Origin: Leguminivora glycinivorella
Lineage: Eukaryota > Arthropoda > Insecta > Lepidoptera > Tortricidae
Direction: 5' to 3'
Length of the DNA stretch: 64,000 nt
Assembly: GCF_023078275.1 (NCBI RefSeq)
Contig: NC_062990.1
Location: 4,045,549-4,109,548, forward strand
Shown: piece by piece, positions 62,099-64,000 of the stretch
Layout: each line of letters starts with the position of its first letter
How positions within the stretch are numbered: the first letter of the stretch is position 1
The notes under the pieces: generated by a model
What the model was told of the DNA's origin: nothing
Database searches by the model: none
What the model saw: the letters and a program-made list of their open reading frames with translations, nothing else
Program-made: the position numbers and the translations under genes

Positions 62099-62443
62099 CT
62101 ATTCGAACGCCAACTCGAACGTTTTCCCCACCTCCCCCAGTACAATAAGATGTTTTTCACCACCGTTTAGGGTGGCCAAGTGATCATCACTGAGCATAGA
62201 GAAGCGCCCTGGCAGTGACACGTTCCCATAATCCTCGATCATAAGCACGACCTGCCCGTTCGACTTGTCAAATTTGGACTGGAAGCGTTTACAGCCCGTT
62301 ATCAAAAGTTTCTTCTGCCTGGGTAGGTCCCTGAGTGGGACCCACTCGATGAGGTTGGCACCGACTGCGTTGATGGCCTCCAGGTTGGCGGCTGTGGTGT
62401 TGTTGGTCTTTGATGGTGATGATGATGATGATGACGACGACAT
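62099..62443 (-). CDS. Small conserved protein, possible nucleic-acid binding
   Basis: I choose the Met of MSSSSSSSSPSK (62443) over that at 62473, because a TATA box (TATAAAAA, minus strand, 62474-62481) would place the transcription start between them. This gives 114 residues. The core EWVPLRDLPRQKKLLITGCK, QVVLMIEDYGNVSLPGRFSM is short and beta-rich. I have a weak memory of similar small proteins in insect mobile elements; an OB-like single-strand binding role is conceivable but unproven. Confidence 0.65.
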   Translation of the reverse strand: MSSSSSSSSPSKTNNTTAANLEAINAVGANLIEWVPLRDLPRQKKLLITGCKRFQSKFDKSNGQVVLMIEDYGNVSLPGRFSMLSDDHLATLNGGEKHLIVLGEVGKTFELAFE

Positions 62444-62473
62444 TTTCGCAGTTTTAAGATAGTAAAAACTCAC

Positions 62474-62677
62474 TTTTTATAAATTTCGAAACAGCAACAG
62501 GTCAGCGCGCAACTGTGCGTATCGCTTAGATAGATCTGTGATTGTATCGAAACAGACTCGCGCTTATATATACTGATTCGGGCGTTCGAAATAAACTACA
62601 CACACGCGCTCGCACGCACACAAATGCACACTCTGAGATAAAGATCTCCCTGGGGCGAAGATAATAGGCTTTTTTAT
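62474..62677 (-). promoter_or_regulatory. Promoter of the small-protein gene and upstream spacer
   Basis: TATAAAAA at 62474-62481 on the minus strand lies about 30 bp ahead of the preferred ATG. The rest is CA-rich with no gene. Confidence 0.5.
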
Positions 62678-63351
62678 CTACTTCCTCATAATTCTTTTTA
62701 ATAGCTTTCGTGTATGTTTACGCAAACTCGTATCCGACTCGTTCGTGTTTAATAAGAGCGCGTAGAGGGGCCCATTTCTAGGTTTACGCATTAGCAAAGA
62801 CGCACTTAATTTTCGCTCAATATCCTCACTTCCGTCATCATCATCATCATCATCGTCATCGTCGCCATATTCACGTTCCACACCCCTTCGAAGGCCTTGC
62901 AGACTGAAGTGGGTGAATGTATTAATGCTATCAATTTGTTTTCAAATTGTTTTTTGTCTGTTAATTTGAAAATTGACCCAGATGGTATAGGTTTTTGTGA
63001 ATTATATGTTGAATTCGATATGTTGAAATCCTCCATGGTCACATAATGCGAAGTGGAGCAAGACACTCCCCGCGAAGCCCAATAATCCACCGGTGTTAAT
63101 ACTTGCTTTGGTTTGGATGATGATGGCGTTGACGCTGGTGACGGCGGTGGAGGTGGTGGCAGCGGTGTCGATTGAATAATCGACCTCAAGATAGACTCCT
63201 TCCCATGGTCGCAGCCTTTAACAGCACAGTGGTGGTTGTGACACGCTTTAGGACTCTGCGGTGATGATCTTGACGGAGCTGGAGATCCCTCTGGAGTAGA
63301 GTGCGGTCGTGGTGTGTCCGGACGTAGAGCCATTTTTATTTTCTTATGCAT
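62678..63351 (-). pseudogene. Unknown protein gene with one frame break in a GAT repeat region
   Basis: From ATG 63351 (or 63333, MALRPD): Pro/Ser-rich N-terminus, possible zinc-binding KACHNHHCAVKGCDHGKE, poly-Pro, then VDYWASRGVSCSTSHYVTME and FKLTDKKQFENKLIALI. Just after CKAFEG the reading breaks at a G4 run (about 62883). The first frame continues only as poly-Met from the GAT repeat to a stop at 62806, while a shifted frame reads a long Asp run, SEDIERKLSASLLMRKPRNG and a basic C-terminus to 62678. I infer one gene with a one-base deletion or sequencing error. Function unknown. Confidence 0.6.
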
Positions 63352-63524
63352 AGCACTATCACAGCGAGGAAGGTAGTCGAGTATATGTCGCTCTTTAGCA
63401 CTGAGAGCTCCTTAAATACACCCAACGCTCGATAGGTACATATGTAAACAATCCGACTAGTATGCTAATGTAATAATCTAAGCTACAATGTAAACTCGAT
63501 AATGGTGGACTTCTAGGTCTCTAA
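63352..63524 (-). promoter_or_regulatory. Spacer with TATA-like element for the upstream-starting gene
   Basis: On the minus strand TATTTAAG (63411-63418) and TCAGTG (63399-63404) precede the ATG at 63351. The spacing is shorter than usual, so assignment is weak. Confidence 0.35.
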
Positions 63525-64000
63525 TTATGGATAACTAACGATTGATGCGGGATTCTTATTCTCACACATTGTAAATTTACCCTGTTTTAAGTTTTCCAAC
63601 TCAATCGTAGCCCAACTTATCAATTCATCCAGGCTAGTTTTATACACGGAACAATCGCGAGGTGAAGTCGTTTTATCCACAGCATCATCATCATCATCAC
63701 CCGTATTATTACGAGGCTTTATTCTAGAAACTAATAATGGTTTCCGCACGTTTTCCACTTTTTCGGTATCGACTATAGGTTTTTTATCCACCCTTATTGA
63801 GAACTCAACCCCAACGTCGTCTCGCACCACTTGGGCGTAGGTGTCCTTCGACCAGGTCTGTTTTACAGTCACTTCTCTACGGTTGCGAACTGTGGCATTC
63901 TCACGAGAAATTTCCACCCGAACCACATTGACATCGGCGTCTTCGGTGCATATCGGAACTCGTGTAACTTCAGTCTGCTTTACCCATACTGAAGTGGTTG
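63525..64000 (-). CDS. Unknown protein, N-terminus beyond window
   Basis: The frame is open from the right edge (no stop back to 64000) and ends at 63525. It includes two similar stretches, WVKQTEVTRVPICTED and TVKQTWSKDTYAQVVRDDVG, suggesting an internal repeat, and a C-terminal SVYKTSLDELISWATIELEN. An Asp run (DDDDDA) comes from a GAT repeat. Partial, so function cannot be judged. It adds to the leftward gene set after the integrase. Confidence 0.6.
   Translation of the reverse strand, partial: TTSVWVKQTEVTRVPICTEDADVNVVRVEISRENATVRNRREVTVKQTWSKDTYAQVVRDDVGVEFSIRVDKKPIVDTEKVENVRKPLLVSRIKPRNNTGDDDDDAVDKTTSPRDCSVYKTSLDELISWATIELENLKQGKFTMCENKNPASIVSYP

Larger units (their letters stand above)
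48088..64000. mobile_element. Polinton/Maverick (adintovirus-like) element, right end outside window
   Basis: A ~16-kb block of intronless genes with the Polinton hallmark set: protein-primed PolB, retrovirus-type integrase with chromodomain, FtsK/HerA-like packaging ATPase, adenovirus-type protease, double-jelly-roll and penton-like capsid candidates, plus a PLA2 domain. Leftward genes are at 57629-48113 and rightward at 57711-61363, then leftward genes again. Trinucleotide repeats encoding Ser, Asp, Thr, Glu, Gly and Pro tracts are frequent. Known Polintons have long inverted termini and 6-bp duplications; neither can be shown here. Confidence 0.92.

Overview
The window looks like nuclear DNA of an insect, most probably a moth or butterfly. 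It is AT-rich and packed with short non-autonomous repeats. Six copies of one tRNA-headed SINE are present, along with several non-LTR retrotransposon copies, Penelope remnants, Helitron-like pieces, mariner/pogo, hAT and PIF/Harbinger-type MITEs, and satellite arrays. I recognised no ordinary host protein-coding gene. The first 47 kb is a transposon graveyard and the last 16 kb is a large virus-like element.

Positions 1-3516 hold a frameshifted LINE with endonuclease and reverse transcriptase. Positions 4995-8220 hold two abutting satellites: a 120-bp unit of about 7 copies, and a ~103-bp unit of 24 copies, most of which carry a GC hairpin. Positions 8.6-16.7 kb hold SINEs, MITEs and inverted repeats. 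Positions 16725-23263 form an LTR-like element: two 1020-bp direct repeats that I see as identical, flanked by a 4-bp AGTT duplication, with no gag/pol and a 91-bp satellite inside. Positions 23.4-29.6 kb show a nest: a palindromic repeat is interrupted by an RLE-type LINE fragment and by a CR1/L2-like LINE, and that LINE is interrupted in turn by a second RLE-type fragment. Positions 29.6-47.5 kb hold further MITEs, a Penelope GIY-YIG remnant, SINEs, a fragmented tandem array, a long foldback repeat and two elements with TA duplications.

From about 48.1 kb to the right edge lies most of a Polinton/Maverick element (adintovirus-like). The leftward genes are a protein-primed family B DNA polymerase, a conserved unknown, a double-jelly-roll major capsid candidate, a small proline-rich protein, a penton-like minor capsid protein, and one protein that joins a parvovirus-type phospholipase A2 domain to an adenovirus-type protease. 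A Cys-rich unknown is divergent from the rightward genes: a packaging ATPase, a DUF8207-like gene split by frame breaks, a fibre-like protein and a chromodomain integrase. At least four more leftward genes follow (two small unknowns, one frame-broken gene and one running off the edge), so the right terminus is outside the window.

Together the element encodes replication (PolB), integration (integrase), and capsid building, maturation and packaging (capsid proteins, protease, ATPase), plus a membrane-active PLA2 domain. Most core reading frames are long and open, so insertion seems fairly recent. The frame breaks mean this copy may not be intact. All assignments come from reading motifs; no database search was run.
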